From Ectobius pallidus (taxonomy: Eukaryota > Arthropoda > Insecta > Blattodea > Ectobiidae), in contig CAXKWD010000007.1 in assembly GCA_964059195.1 (NCBI GenBank), positions 151,859,269 through 151,923,268 of the forward strand: a stretch of 64,000 nucleotides of DNA, read 5' to 3'. Within the stretch, counting starts at the first letter, position 1, and every line of letters starts with the position of its first letter. Made by a program: the position numbers and the translations under genes. A model generated the notes under the pieces. That model made no database searches. It was not told the origin of the DNA and was given only the letters and a program-made list of their open reading frames with translations. Below are positions 23,441 to 33,117 of this stretch, piece by piece.

Positions 23441-24550
23441 TTGAAAATCCCGCGAGCTGCGAGGTGCGTGCAGTAATAAGGTTTCTGACTGCAAAAAACT
23501 GTAAACCGATAGAAATCTATCGGCAGCTTTGTGAAGTGTATGGGGACAACATTATTACTGAAGGTGGAGTGCGTCAGTGGGTCATAAGATTTAAAAATGG
23601 CCGAACCAATGTTCACGACGAAGATCGAAGTGGGAGACCCAGCATAGTGACTGCCGAACTTGTCGAAAAAGTCGATGCTAAAGTCCGTGAAAATCGAAAT
23701 TTCACAATAACGGAACTTTCTTTGAGTTTTCCACAAATTTCGCGAAGTTTGTTGCACGAAATCATCAGCGATAAGCTTGGTTACCACAAGTTTTGTGCAA
23801 GATGGATTCCAAAAATCTTGACAGAGGACCACAAAACTCAGCGAATGGCTGCAGCGTTGAACTTTTTGGACGCTTACCATAAGGATGGTGACTCTTTACT
23901 CGATCGCATCGTTACTGGTGACGAAACATGGGTGAAACACGTGAACTGTGAAACGAAATTGCAATCAATGCAGTGGGGGCACACAAGTTCTCCCAAAAAA
24001 CCCAAAAAATGCATGCAAACAATGTCGGCAAGGAAGATGATGGCGACTGTTTTTTGGGACAGAAAAGGTGTGATTTTGGTGGACTTCCTGGAAAGAGGCA
24101 CTACAATAAACTCTCAAAGGTATTGCCACACTCTCCAAAAACTCAGAAGAGCAATCCAAAACAAGCGCAGAGGAATGTTGAGCTCTAAGATCTTGTTGAT
24201 TCACGACAACGCCCGGCCCCACACGGCAAATGTCACTCGTCAACTTCTTGAATCTTTCACGTGGGAGTTGTTTCCTCATCCGCCGTACAGTCCCGACCTG
24301 GCACCGAGCGACTTCCACCTATTCCCAGCAATGAAGAAGTGGCTGGCTATGCAGCGTTTTGATGACGACGCACAGCTGCAAGAAGAGGTAACGAAGTGGT
24401 TGAAGGCGCAGGCGGCCGAATTTTTCGACGAAGGAATTTCCAAGCTCGTACATCGCTACGATAAATGCCTTAATTTGAATGGTGACTATGTAGAAAAGTA
24501 GTATGTGAGTGTGGCTTTCATCTGTATATAATAAAATTTGTTTCCTATAT
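23266..24550 (+). mobile_element. mariner element, 5' end intact, 3' inverted repeat missing
   Basis: The left terminus CGAGGGCAATCCAGAAAGTA follows TA at 23264-23265 inside a zinc-finger codon run. A 5' untranslated region of about 160 bp leads to the transposase. After the stop codon the sequence runs TTTGTTTCCTATATTATG, as mariner tails do, but no complement of the left terminus follows, and zinc-finger coding does not resume. A deletion therefore removed the right terminus with the rest of the host exon. The right boundary is approximate. Confidence 0.85.
23428..24501 (+). CDS. mariner transposase (DD34D), uninterrupted
   Basis: 357 residues, close to the usual 340-360 of mariner transposases, with no stop or frameshift. 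Residues 1-110 form the paired helix-turn-helix DNA-binding part, with a GRP motif at 69-71 (RSGRPS). RWIPKIL at 125-131 matches the WVPHEL linker position. The catalytic triad is D165 (TGDETW), D260 (IHDNARPH) and D295 (YSPDLAPSDFHLF); D260 and D295 are separated by exactly 34 residues, the mariner signature. The C-terminus ends YDKCLNLNGDYVEK. The enzyme would cut and reinsert elements at TA sites in the nucleus. The frame overlaps the last codons of the interrupted zinc-finger frame. It is probably a young insertion, but the element lacks its right terminus, so it could act only on other copies. Whether it is expressed is unknown. Confidence 0.95.
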   Translation: MSALIENPASCEVRAVIRFLTAKNCKPIEIYRQLCEVYGDNIITEGGVRQWVIRFKNGRTNVHDEDRSGRPSIVTAELVEKVDAKVRENRNFTITELSLSFPQISRSLLHEIISDKLGYHKFCARWIPKILTEDHKTQRMAAALNFLDAYHKDGDSLLDRIVTGDETWVKHVNCETKLQSMQWGHTSSPKKPKKCMQTMSARKMMATVFWDRKGVILVDFLERGTTINSQRYCHTLQKLRRAIQNKRRGMLSSKILLIHDNARPHTANVTRQLLESFTWELFPHPPYSPDLAPSDFHLFPAMKKWLAMQRFDDDAQLQEEVTKWLKAQAAEFFDEGISKLVHRYDKCLNLNGDYVEK

Positions 24551-25684
24551 TATGTTGCACTAATTACTATAATACGAAAATAACCCTTGCACCACAATTG
24601 CAACTAATACGAAATTATCAACCTTCGCCATTTCATGCAGCTCCCTAATCTTAAATACAGGTAGGAATAGGTAGGAATAGGTAGGTAGGGTGAAGGAGAA
24701 AAGAGATTGAATAGTAGAAAGAGGAAACAAATTAAGATTTTTCAAATTTTCAATGCTGCTAAACGAGACTATAGTGACTATGGTGGAACTACTGGGAAAT
24801 CTCGAGTGGGAGGATCTTAAGGGGCGACCTGTTTTTGGATTTTCCCCAAATGCTTTCTTCGTTATCTTTTTTTATGTGACCTCTTTCAGAACTGATATTT
24901 TACATTGTAATAAGACAGTCATGAGGTAAAAACTTCACTGGGTTATTAAGTTTAAAATCGATAGGGAAAAGTTCAGTGGAATAGGCTACCTGGTTTCCAT
25001 GAATGACAAACATAACAGGTGAACAAAAAAATCCTCAAATTGTAATTCTCCGCTTTCATACAATTCACGAGACGAAGCATTTATACGTCCTTAGCCGTGA
25101 AAATATTAAGCCCATTTATAACGCCAGAAATGAAATTACCAGAACATTTTTCAACGCATTTTGCTCTTGCACGGATATTGTCGCATCCGTCTTTTTGGAT
25201 TCTAACTACAATATCTTTATATTTTCCCAATTTCAATTAGGAATGATCCTTTTCTGCTTAATTTCGGGCATATTTTCCTTTATTTCGCATAAAACACAGT
25301 CTGAATACGAAGGAAAACAGAGTAACAATGCTCTCGTCTCGTGATACTCAGTTGTTTCTGCGATGTTGCCAAGTGCTCATGTATGAACTAGGATCAAAAT
25401 TGAACTTTGATTAGTTGATCTTAGATCAGTGTTATACAATACAACTCGAGCCTGAACTCAGATCATTTTCTGAACTTAGATCATAATTGATCTCCAGTCA
25501 ACGATGTTTATACAATGGGGCCCAAGAGTATAAAAACGTAAATAAATCCATAAGGTATTCCAGAGCGGGCGGTTCCTCCCCCCATTCCGACGCCCTTGAG
25601 GGAGACCCTATGATGTATTGATATTGTTTGATGAAAATAAACGGCTGGTCTATGGCAGTCTGTATAATGTAACAGTATTATCAA
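24551..25684. other. Unassigned DNA after the mariner
   Basis: An AGGTAGGAAT-type short tandem lies at about 24659-24690. A 113-codon frame at 25003-25344 has no recognised family. At about 25371-25525 the sequence with GATCTTAGATCAG repeats ends in TTTATACAATGGGGCCC, like one end of a Harbinger-type MITE; its other end was not found. Confidence 0.35.
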
Positions 25685-25861
25685 CAGGGCCCGGTATTTG
25701 ATGACATGCCATCTTTTAACTGGTACTTCATGGACGTTGGCTAGTGCAGATATCCTGATCATGACTCCTAGATTATAAAAATGGTCATTTTTGTCGTTTT
25801 CCCCAAAATTATATTTTTAAGTGATTCTTTTAAATTTCGGTGTCATTATTTGGTCATTTTA

Positions 25862-26160
25862 GGGATACGCCGTAGGGTAGTGGTTGAGGTGCTGCGCTAC
25901 AAACCGGAAGGTCGCGGGTTCGATCCCCGATGAGGTCGTTGGAGTTTTTCAACTGGCCTAATCCTTCTGGTGGCACTATGGCCCTGGGGTCGACTCAGCC
26001 TCTAACAGAAGTGAGTACCAGGAGCAATCCTGGGATAAAGGCGGCCGGTGCTTAAGGCTGACAACCTTACAACCTTCGTGTGCCGAATGTCTAAAATCAG
26101 GGAGCCTCAATCACCTGAAATCCTCTGGGCCTCCATGGGCTGTATAAGGAATACTTTACT
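25862..26160 (+). mobile_element. tRNA-derived SINE (family B, copy 2)
   Basis: A box (TAGGGTAGTGGTTGAGG), B box (GGTTCGATCCCCG) and body match copy 1 at 16011. The flanks TTATTTGGTCATTTTA (25846-25861) and TTATTTGGCCATTTA (26161-26175) form a slightly diverged TSD. It sits inside the hAT element. Confidence 0.9.
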
Positions 26161-26451
26161 TTATTTGGCCATTTAATAGTCTTTTTCCCCGTTTCATTTT
26201 TTGGGTAATTTTCCTGGATTCAAAGTCATTGTTTTCTCATTTTGTGTTGTTATAGAGTTTTTGTGCATTTACTTACAATGAATATATTATCGGAACTCTA
26301 AATAGGCATTAATAAATAAATATTGTTATTTTAATTTGTGTGTTGAAAGACTGTGTTTGCTGTTTGCATTTAACCGCGTGTAATTTGCTAGTTACAAGCC
26401 TACAATTGGGTCAACAACATAAATGTAGAATAGTCACAAATCTGATGAATA

Positions 26452-26908
26452 AACTACACCATTTCAACCTCAATTTCGGAAAAAGTAATTTCAATTTCGG
26501 AAAAAGTAATTTCAAATTCCGAAAAAATAATTTCATTTTCGGAAAAAAGTAATCTCAATTTCGGAAAAGTAACTTGAATTTCGGAAATACGAGGGCTATT
26601 TTTTAAAACATTCGATGGGGCATAAAATGAAAACCACAGTGAAAATCCAAACTGTTTTATTTGGAACATTTAGGTACACCTTCTAGCTACTTCTCTACAT
26701 AATCTCACTCCGATTGAGTCATTTGTCCTAGCGTGGTACCAACTTTACTATACCCTCTTCATAGCCCTCGTATTTCCGAAATTGAAGTTACTTTTTCCGA
26801 ATTTGAAATTACCTTTTCCGAAATTGAAATTACTTTTTCCGAAATTGGAATTACTTTTTCCGAAATTGAAATTACTTTTTCCGAAATTGAGGTTGAAAAG
26901 GTGTAGTA
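26452..26908. repeat. Long palindrome of about 21-bp repeats
   Basis: Left arm 26452-26587 holds about six tandem units close to CAATTTCGGAAAAAGTAATT. Right arm 26773-26908 is its mirror on the opposite strand with the same number of units, and both arms end in the same ACTACACC...CAACCTC boundary. The arms are separated only by a mariner MITE at TA. With the MITE removed the centre reads TTCGGAAATATTTCCGAA. Confidence 0.9.
26590..26770 (-). mobile_element. mariner MITE at the palindrome centre
   Basis: CGAGGGCTAT and its complement ATAGCCCTCG bound 181 bp, flanked by TA at 26588-26589 and 26771-26772. Minus-strand 26670-26750 still reads KLVPR, stop, DK-like, the C-terminal end of a mariner transposase, so it is a 3'-end derivative of a mariner. 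Confidence 0.88.
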
Positions 26909-27027
26909 TTATCATGAACATTTTTGAGTCGATTTTGTTAATTCTCGAGTCTTTTTTTTTTGGTATGTTTATAGTCATTTTCTATCATATATTTTAAGTA
27001 TTTTAGGTCATCAAAATCCGGGTCCTG

Positions 27028-27359
27028 ATTATCACCCTCGACGATCCTCAGGTTTAGAAGCTAGTGGACAAGTTGACTAATGCCTAGTATAAATACATTC
27101 CGGGAATAGATGGAAATGTTTCGATGTTCAGGATCACTGCCCCCTGTCTACTTGGCGAACTCGCTAACAAGTGAGAATTGTCCTATTTCAGTGGACACAG
27201 CCCACTATTTATATCTCTCGCTCCACTTCCACGTACCGCATTCCACTGCCCTCTCTTAATTTAATGACTTCGCATATGGTCCTTACAGTAGGCTACGTTT
27301 AGAAGGCTTGGTCTTAGTGTAAATATTATGTTACTAGAAGCCGCGATTGTTTACTCAAG
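27028..27359. other. Unassigned DNA
   Basis: Nothing was recognised. Confidence 0.35.
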
Positions 27360-27600
27360 TGTTAGATGTTTTGTTTAAATAATTTATTTAACAGAACAAA
27401 TAATTATAACATATTTAGTAACACTGAGATCGTTTTTAGCCTACATAAATTGCATGAATTACGTAATTTTATTCCTATTTATATTGTTTTATGTAGTAAT
27501 TATAAATTATTAAACAAGTAAAATTAATCTTGTGCTGTCAAATGGGTGTACAGAATCGCAACATTAAAACGCACCACAGATTCATGAACCTTATTTTTTT
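27360..27600 (+). mobile_element. LINE-like 3' region (family L-E, copy 3)
   Basis: ACATAAATTGCATGAATTAC, TTATATTGTTTTA, CTTGTGCTGTCAAATGGG and CACAGATTCATGAACCTTA follow in the same order as at 33000-33117 plus 34085-34180. This copy has no mariner at the matching TA (near 27514), so it is the empty-site counterpart of the fold-back mariner. Confidence 0.7.
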
Positions 27601-27702
27601 ATTTGTTTTTTATTATTTTTATTTAATACTCGTACATTAATACTTATTGGCCCCTGTCCTGGATTCCTAACAGAGGCCTCTATATGCACTATACAATTTG
27701 TA

Positions 27703-28467
27703 CAGTCGGTCAAATAAAAAACGTCGGGCGGTATTTGATTAAGTATCACGAACGAGCATATGCGCATGTACCCGAAGTCTTAAGGTTAGGTTCACACCTG
27801 CCTCTTGTCTCTCCATGTATTTTCTTGATTATTTAGTCAGTTTTGTTCCAAAACGAACATGTATAGAAGGCTGTGGCTATATGTTTCACATCCGCCATAT
27901 TCTTGGTTGCAAATTCTTATAATATTAATAATTAATAAATTCGCAAGGAATATGATTATTCAAGGAGCATTTTTTAAAGATTTTATTTTATAATACCGGT
28001 ACTTGTAGTGCAAAATCAATAACTTACGTTCAACTTCTGCCACCAATCTAGCATCGAAATACGTGGCCGGCCAGATCCACAATTCCTATGAAAACTTCCA
28101 GTCGCATTATAGTGAAGTACCCACCTCTTTAAGAAATATGGAACCTTCTCGCTGCTTCAGAGGCAGAAAAATGCAGGTCAATTACAGCCCTAACTACATC
28201 TTACTTTCTCTCAAGCTAGCATTTGTATGTGGTGCGATGACAAAGCAAAATGAATTATGACAATACATTAAGTTGAATATCGTGTATTGCGCTTTCCGCG
28301 TTTTTCATTTTTCCCTCGTTGTTCATTCCTTTCCTCCTGTCGCATGGCCTCATATGTTCCGAAAACGACCTGTATTTTATGTTTTTTTATTGGAAACTTG
28401 TGAACTAATGCGTTAAAACTTTAATTTTAACTGCATAGAGTCCCGACGTTTTTTATTTGACCGACTG
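27703..28467. mobile_element. Tc1/mariner-type non-autonomous element
   Basis: Perfect inverted termini of about 26 bp starting CAGTCGGTCAAATAAAAAAC are flanked by TA (27701-27702 and 28468-28469). The interior includes a 65-codon frame with no recognised transposase motif. CAGT start and TA duplication fit Tc1/mariner. Confidence 0.88.
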
Positions 28468-28652
28468 TACTTATTAATTTATAATTGCATAGGTTTTCTA
28501 AATTATTTATAATTTAATCTAAAGAAATAAAGAAAGAGAGAGAAAAAGTTTAACTATTTAAGAAGAAAGAAAAAACAAAAACATTGATAACTTAATAATA
28601 AACTAACTACATTAACTATAGTAAGTGTCGAGTTTTGTGGATTTGTGATGAT

Positions 28653-29666
28653 TAGAGCCCGGATTTCCATGCAAATGCATGTTTTTATATACTTTGGTTA
28701 CACTTCTCAAACTTTGTAGTTACTCATTACATGACTTATGGATTCCAACTAACCATATTTTTTCCGTGCATGTTTGCATATTTCGGCCTTTTTATGGCAA
28801 AATTCATGCATAATGCATGTTTTGGATTTTTAAAATTTAATATAGCATATTCAGGCGTTTTTAATGCATATAAACCATCATTTTCTGGTTTTAGTGCATA
28901 ATATCAACTTACAATGCATAACTGTGCATATTATGAATGTGCCTCCATAAAATATCGACTTTTCAAGGAAACGTAAAAATGTTGTATTGTATTACCATTG
29001 TTATTTGATTGACTTGGCAACAGAGTCTGCCACCTGCATGAATTTGAGAGTGCAAACTACTGTTTACCCTAAATAAACAGTAATATAATACACCAGGCTA
29101 CAAAAGAAAATTCCGACTCGCCGACTCCCACCAACTTCCATTGAAAGAAAACTGCTAAACAGAATGTTCACTGCTTGAATTTGTCAGTCACTAGCCATTG
29201 TTGAAGACGATGAATAATTAACTTTATAATCGTGTTGTGGAAAAATGGGTGTGACAGGCAAAAACTTAAGAAGGTACTTAGTTCAATACCTGATCTTAAA
29301 CTTCTGAAAACAGTGAAGGACGTATTGTGTGTAAAAAGTGTAAAATACATGGAATTCGATCTCACCCTCAGACAAATTTCTTCCCTTAACTGTTCCTTAA
29401 CTAAACTTCTTCCCTGTTACTTCTTGTGAAGTAGAAATATCCTTTTCTGCGTTCAAGAATGCCCTAACTGATAAATGCACGAGTTAAAGTGAGGAGAATT
29501 TGGAAAAGCTCGTATATTGTTTTAAGAGAAATTGAAATATATTGCAGTACAGTGCGGATTTTTGATAGTGCATGTTTCGCCCTTCATTGTGCATATTTGG
29601 AGATACGATAGTGCATGAATGCATGCATATTTTTAAGTTTGATAGTGCATGAAAATCCGGGCTTTA
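28653..29666 (+). mobile_element. hAT-type element with hATC remnant and a perfect TSD
   Basis: The termini TAGAGCCCGGATTTCCATGC and the complement of TAAAGCCCGGATTTTCATGC are flanked by GTGATGAT on both sides (28645-28652 and 29667-29674). Plus-strand 29280-29490 reads KKVLSSIPDLKLLKTVKDVL and, after a frame break, LLPVTSCEVEISFSAFKNAL followed by TDK, the hAT dimerisation tail. Internal TGCATA/ATGCAT words are abundant. Part of the interior (28972-29120) is shared with the element at 49184. Confidence 0.93.
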
Positions 29667-29674
29667 GTGATGAT

Positions 29675-30272
29675 GAATGGGAGGTCGCGCCTAAGCATAC
29701 CAATCTTCACAGATGCAGTACACTCCCGCGTCCTCACTACCATCTCAACATCAACCGGAATCCTTAGTCGGGACTTCAGGCATCGGCGTCATCATGAACC
29801 TTACCCAAATAGTGGATAAACAATTAAGACAATTGATAATTAAAAAGCTAAAAACCAGGCTTCGAGGTGCATTTCACGGTTCAAATGCGCCATTTAAGCA
29901 TGCATTCATGAACCTATGTAAAAAAAAATCAGATCTCGGTGTGTCGTACTGTTATGAACAAATGAATGAAGTAGAGCAGGTTGAAAAATCGAAGCGATCG
30001 AAAAATGTATGTGTTATATTGCCCCCCCCCAAAAAAAACCGGTTTCTAAGACTACACGGGTACACACGGAAACGCCAGCTCAAATATTATAAATATTATA
30101 TTAGCTACTGGCACCTGATATCTATGTATTTCATTTTTCCTTTGAGGGTATGTTTGGGATACAACAATTTGGTTATTTTCATACTTGTATTGTTATCCTC
30201 TCCCTGTTTTACGGTGCATATATATATATTTAAAACGAATATAATTATACCGGTGTACTTGGAAGAAATTAC
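29675..30272 (+). other. Unassigned DNA partly shared with 34150-34250
   Basis: CATGAACCTTACCCAAATA and TTGATAATTAAAAA at 29793-29850 recur at 34170-34230. The 188-codon frame at 29713-30279 crosses this repeat and a C8/A8 homopolymer. It is not considered a gene. Confidence 0.35.
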
Positions 30273-31161
30273 CTTATAATTCAAGTGGCATTCATTTGTA
30301 TGTATTATTCTCAGCATCTTCTTCACGGGTAAATTGTGTCAGCATGTCAATTTGCATTGAAGTTTTCATTTTTAATTAATGCTTTTATCTCTAATATTTC
30401 TGAAAGAACAACAAACTGTAAACAGTAAAAATTGAAATAAATTAATATCTTTCAACTGCGATTAATGAAATATTTTCTTAATATCAAATAAATCTGATAA
30501 GTTGTATTTTATACTCATATCTCGTAGATGAAGTCCAGCATTGTTTTCTTAAGATATCATGTTCTGTTTAATCTCCACAAAGAATCCATCTTGGAACCAA
30601 TTCAAATTTAATTTTTGTAATCGATCTACGAGTTAAGCTCTAGATCGATTCTTATTAATCTATATTTCTAATACCTTAAAAAGCGTCGAAGTTGTAATTG
30701 CTTTTTCCACCCGTACCATAAGTAAGGTATTCCAGGCACCGAAACTACTGACTTCTTCCTTTAATTTTGATGACGAGTTTTCAGGCATATTATATAATAT
30801 ACTATTTGAGATTCGCTGAATCAGTAAAATGCAATTTTACGAAATATGACTGTTGTTTGTGAACAATGGAACTCGAAAATAGGATAAAAGTCTAAATTAT
30901 ATTTCAGGTTTATGTACGTTTTGGTGTGTGACCTTTCATGACTACGACTTTCTGTTATTTTTAGTGCACTTTACATTAAGGAATTTCATTTTCCGCGATT
31001 TTCATGAAAACTGCATTTACGATTTTGTTTAATTCTTCATTAATTTACCAAGAGGACTTTTTCTGAGTGGTTACACAAACCACCTTCCACCGCCGGGATC
31101 GGACGTCGGTGAATACATTTCGTTGCCTCGTCATATCAGAGACTGTCGAAATGCACCACAA
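30273..31161 (+). repeat. Direct duplication, unit 1 (with LINE L-E tail)
   Basis: 30273-30662 is about 90% identical by eye to 32004-32400, and 31072-31161 to 32403-32462 plus 32877-32922. About 410 bp (30663-31071) is present only in this unit. The end reads TTNHLPPPGS...LPRHIRDCRNAPQ-like in translation, the usual C-terminus of non-LTR reverse transcriptases. Confidence 0.75.
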
Positions 31162-31999
31162 TCTCTATAAAAGGCTTTGTCCTGACTGACTGAATGAATG
31201 ACTGACTGACTGATTGACTGAATGACAGGAATCAACGTACAGCCTAAACTATAACAGGTAGAGACTTGGAATTTTGACAGTACCTTCGTTTCATAATGTA
31301 GGTGCTCACTAAGAAAGGATTTGAAAAATTCTGATTCTAAATGCCAAAAATTAAATGTTTTTGAAAATACTTAATCCCTTTTTACATAGAATTATCAATT
31401 CCAAATCACAGAATATATTGTTGCCAAATGGTATCAGGTGGGCTTGGAAAAAACAAATGAAATGCACTTTTGACAAATAAGAGAAGTTATCAAAATAATT
31501 CATGTTATAAATAAATATTACAGAATGAAATCCACTAAAATAATGGAATCACATAACTTTCTCTACCCTGGACATAGAGAAAACAAAACGAGGTATTGTA
31601 ATGTGTATATTATTATATTATATCGCAGGTTTTTAAATGCTTTCTGTTTAATTTCATCCACAAAACGGCTTTATGGTAACATAAGAGTGGGAAATTTCCC
31701 GCCTCGATATTACAATTTTATGTTACAGGAATTTCTGTTTCTTCTTATTTAAACCTCTACCAGGCTTGCTGTGCACTGTACAAGCGATGGGATGCAAAAT
31801 TCTAGATCCTCTATGAGACATAAAAAAAACTATATCAAGCGTTTTCTGAGGGAATAGTTTGAGTGTAATAAGTCGTTCTTCCTATTTCAAATTATAAATG
31901 CCTATATAAGGACCTAGAATTTAAAATTGAAAATCCTTCATAAGTTAATTTCCAATTTAAAAATACAAAACCCGGGCGACGCCAGGCCTTTTAAGCTAG
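31162..31999 (+). mobile_element. Non-autonomous Helitron HelB, copy 1
   Basis: It starts TCTCTATAAAAGGCTTTGTC after A and ends CCGGGCGACGCCAGG...TTAAGCTAG before T. A GACT/GAAT-type microsatellite follows the 5' end. It lies exactly between the two units of a direct duplication. The site is uninterrupted at 32911-32925 (CACCACAATTTAG). No helicase is encoded. Confidence 0.85.
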
Positions 32000-32003
32000 T
32001 GAT

Positions 32004-33117
32004 CTTATAATTAAAGTGGCATTCATTTGTATGTATTATTCTCAGCATCTTCTTCACTGGTAAATTGTGCCAGCCTGTCAATTTGCATTGAAGTTTTCAT
32101 TTTTAATGAATGATTTTCTCTCTAAAAGTTTTGAAAGAAGAACAAACTATTTATAGTAATTGACTAATTAAATTAATATTTTTCAGGTACGGTTATTGAA
32201 GTATTTTCTTATTATCAAATGAATCTGATAAGTTGTTATTTATACTCGTAACTCGTAGATGAAGTCCAGCGTTGTTTTCTTAAGACAGCATGTTCTGTTT
32301 AATCTCCACTGTGATTGCGATTGTGATGCTATTCAAATTTAATTTTTGTAATCGATCTACGAGTTAAGCTCTAGATCGATTCTTATTAATCTATGTTTCT
32401 GTGTGAGTTGTTACACAAACCACCTTCCACCGCCGGGATCGAACGTCGGTGAATACATTTCGTATAGTATATCTACGTACATAGGCGTAACCAGGCCGAC
32501 CATATGGGGGGGGTTAAAACATCCGCGGGATCTGGGGGGTATGGAATACCCCCCAGGGAGAGGAGGGTCCGGGGATCCTCCCCCGGAAAATTTAAAAAAT
32601 TAAGATGCAAAATAACGAGTTTTAAGCTTCCGGAAAATTTTAAAAATTAAGATGCAAAATAACGAGTTTTAAGCTTCCGGGGATTTACCCCGGAAAATTT
32701 TAAAAACTAAGACGCAAAATAACGAGTTTTAAGCTTCCCACACTTTATACTTGTATTAAGTAATTTATGGGAAGACTTAAAAAATTATATAATTTTCCTT
32801 TTTTTAATCAATGGGGGGGGGGGGGTTCAAACCCCCAAAACCCCCCCCTCGGTACGCCTATGTCTACGTACCTTGACATTTCGTTGCCTCGTCATATCAG
32901 AGACTGTCGAAATGCACCACAATTTAGAAATAAATTGAATATTCATTTTATTAGTCTACAAACACGTGCCCGCGATTATTTACTCAACTGCTAGCTTTTT
33001 AAAAAATTATTTATCAACACTAACTTCGTTTTTACATAAATTGCAGGAATTACATAATTTTTCTTAATTATATTGTTTTAGGTAGGCTAATAAATATAGG
33101 CTAAATACGAGGGAGAA
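32004..33117 (+). pseudogene. Direct duplication, unit 2: LINE L-E C-terminal tail and 3' region
   Basis: After the duplicated 397 bp, plus-strand translation gives YTNHLPPPGS then, beyond element Y1, LPRHIRDCRNAPQFRNKLNI and HFISLQTRARDYLLNC, the C-terminal end of a non-LTR reverse transcriptase. The AT-rich 3' region continues to a mariner at 33118 and resumes at 34085. It is truncated at the 5' side. Confidence 0.7.
32481..32862. mobile_element. Element Y, copy 1 (9-bp TSD, G/C-tract ends)
   Basis: Inverted ends ATAGGCGTAACC and the complement of (C)ATAGGCGTACCG enclose 382 bp. The 9-bp TCTACGTAC flanks it at 32472-32480 and 32863-32871. Poly-G lies inside the left end, and a poly-G/poly-C pair inside the right end. 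The centre has three tandem units with GCAAAATAACGAGTTTTAAG (32588-32740), where copy 2 at 59261 has one. Nine-base duplications are typical of Mutator-like elements, but no transposase is present. Confidence 0.8.

Larger units (their letters stand above)
25685..27027. mobile_element. hAT-type element carrying a SINE, a palindrome and a mariner MITE
   Basis: The termini CAGGGCCCGGTATTTGATGA and the complement of CAGGACCCGGATTTTGATGA are flanked by ATTATCAA (25677-25684) and ATTATCAC (27028-27035), an 8-bp duplication with one mismatch. The interior has GGTCATTTT words like other hAT elements here. Without its two later insertions (about 300 and 181 bp) it would be about 0.86 kb. Confidence 0.87.

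Noticed and set aside
26452..26908. CRISPR-like array of about 21-bp repeats
   Set aside because: Units are adjacent with no unique spacers, the two halves are mirror images, and the genome is eukaryotic.
29713..30279. 188-codon open frame
   Set aside because: It crosses a repeat shared with 34150-34250 and a C8/A8 homopolymer, and matches no known protein pattern.
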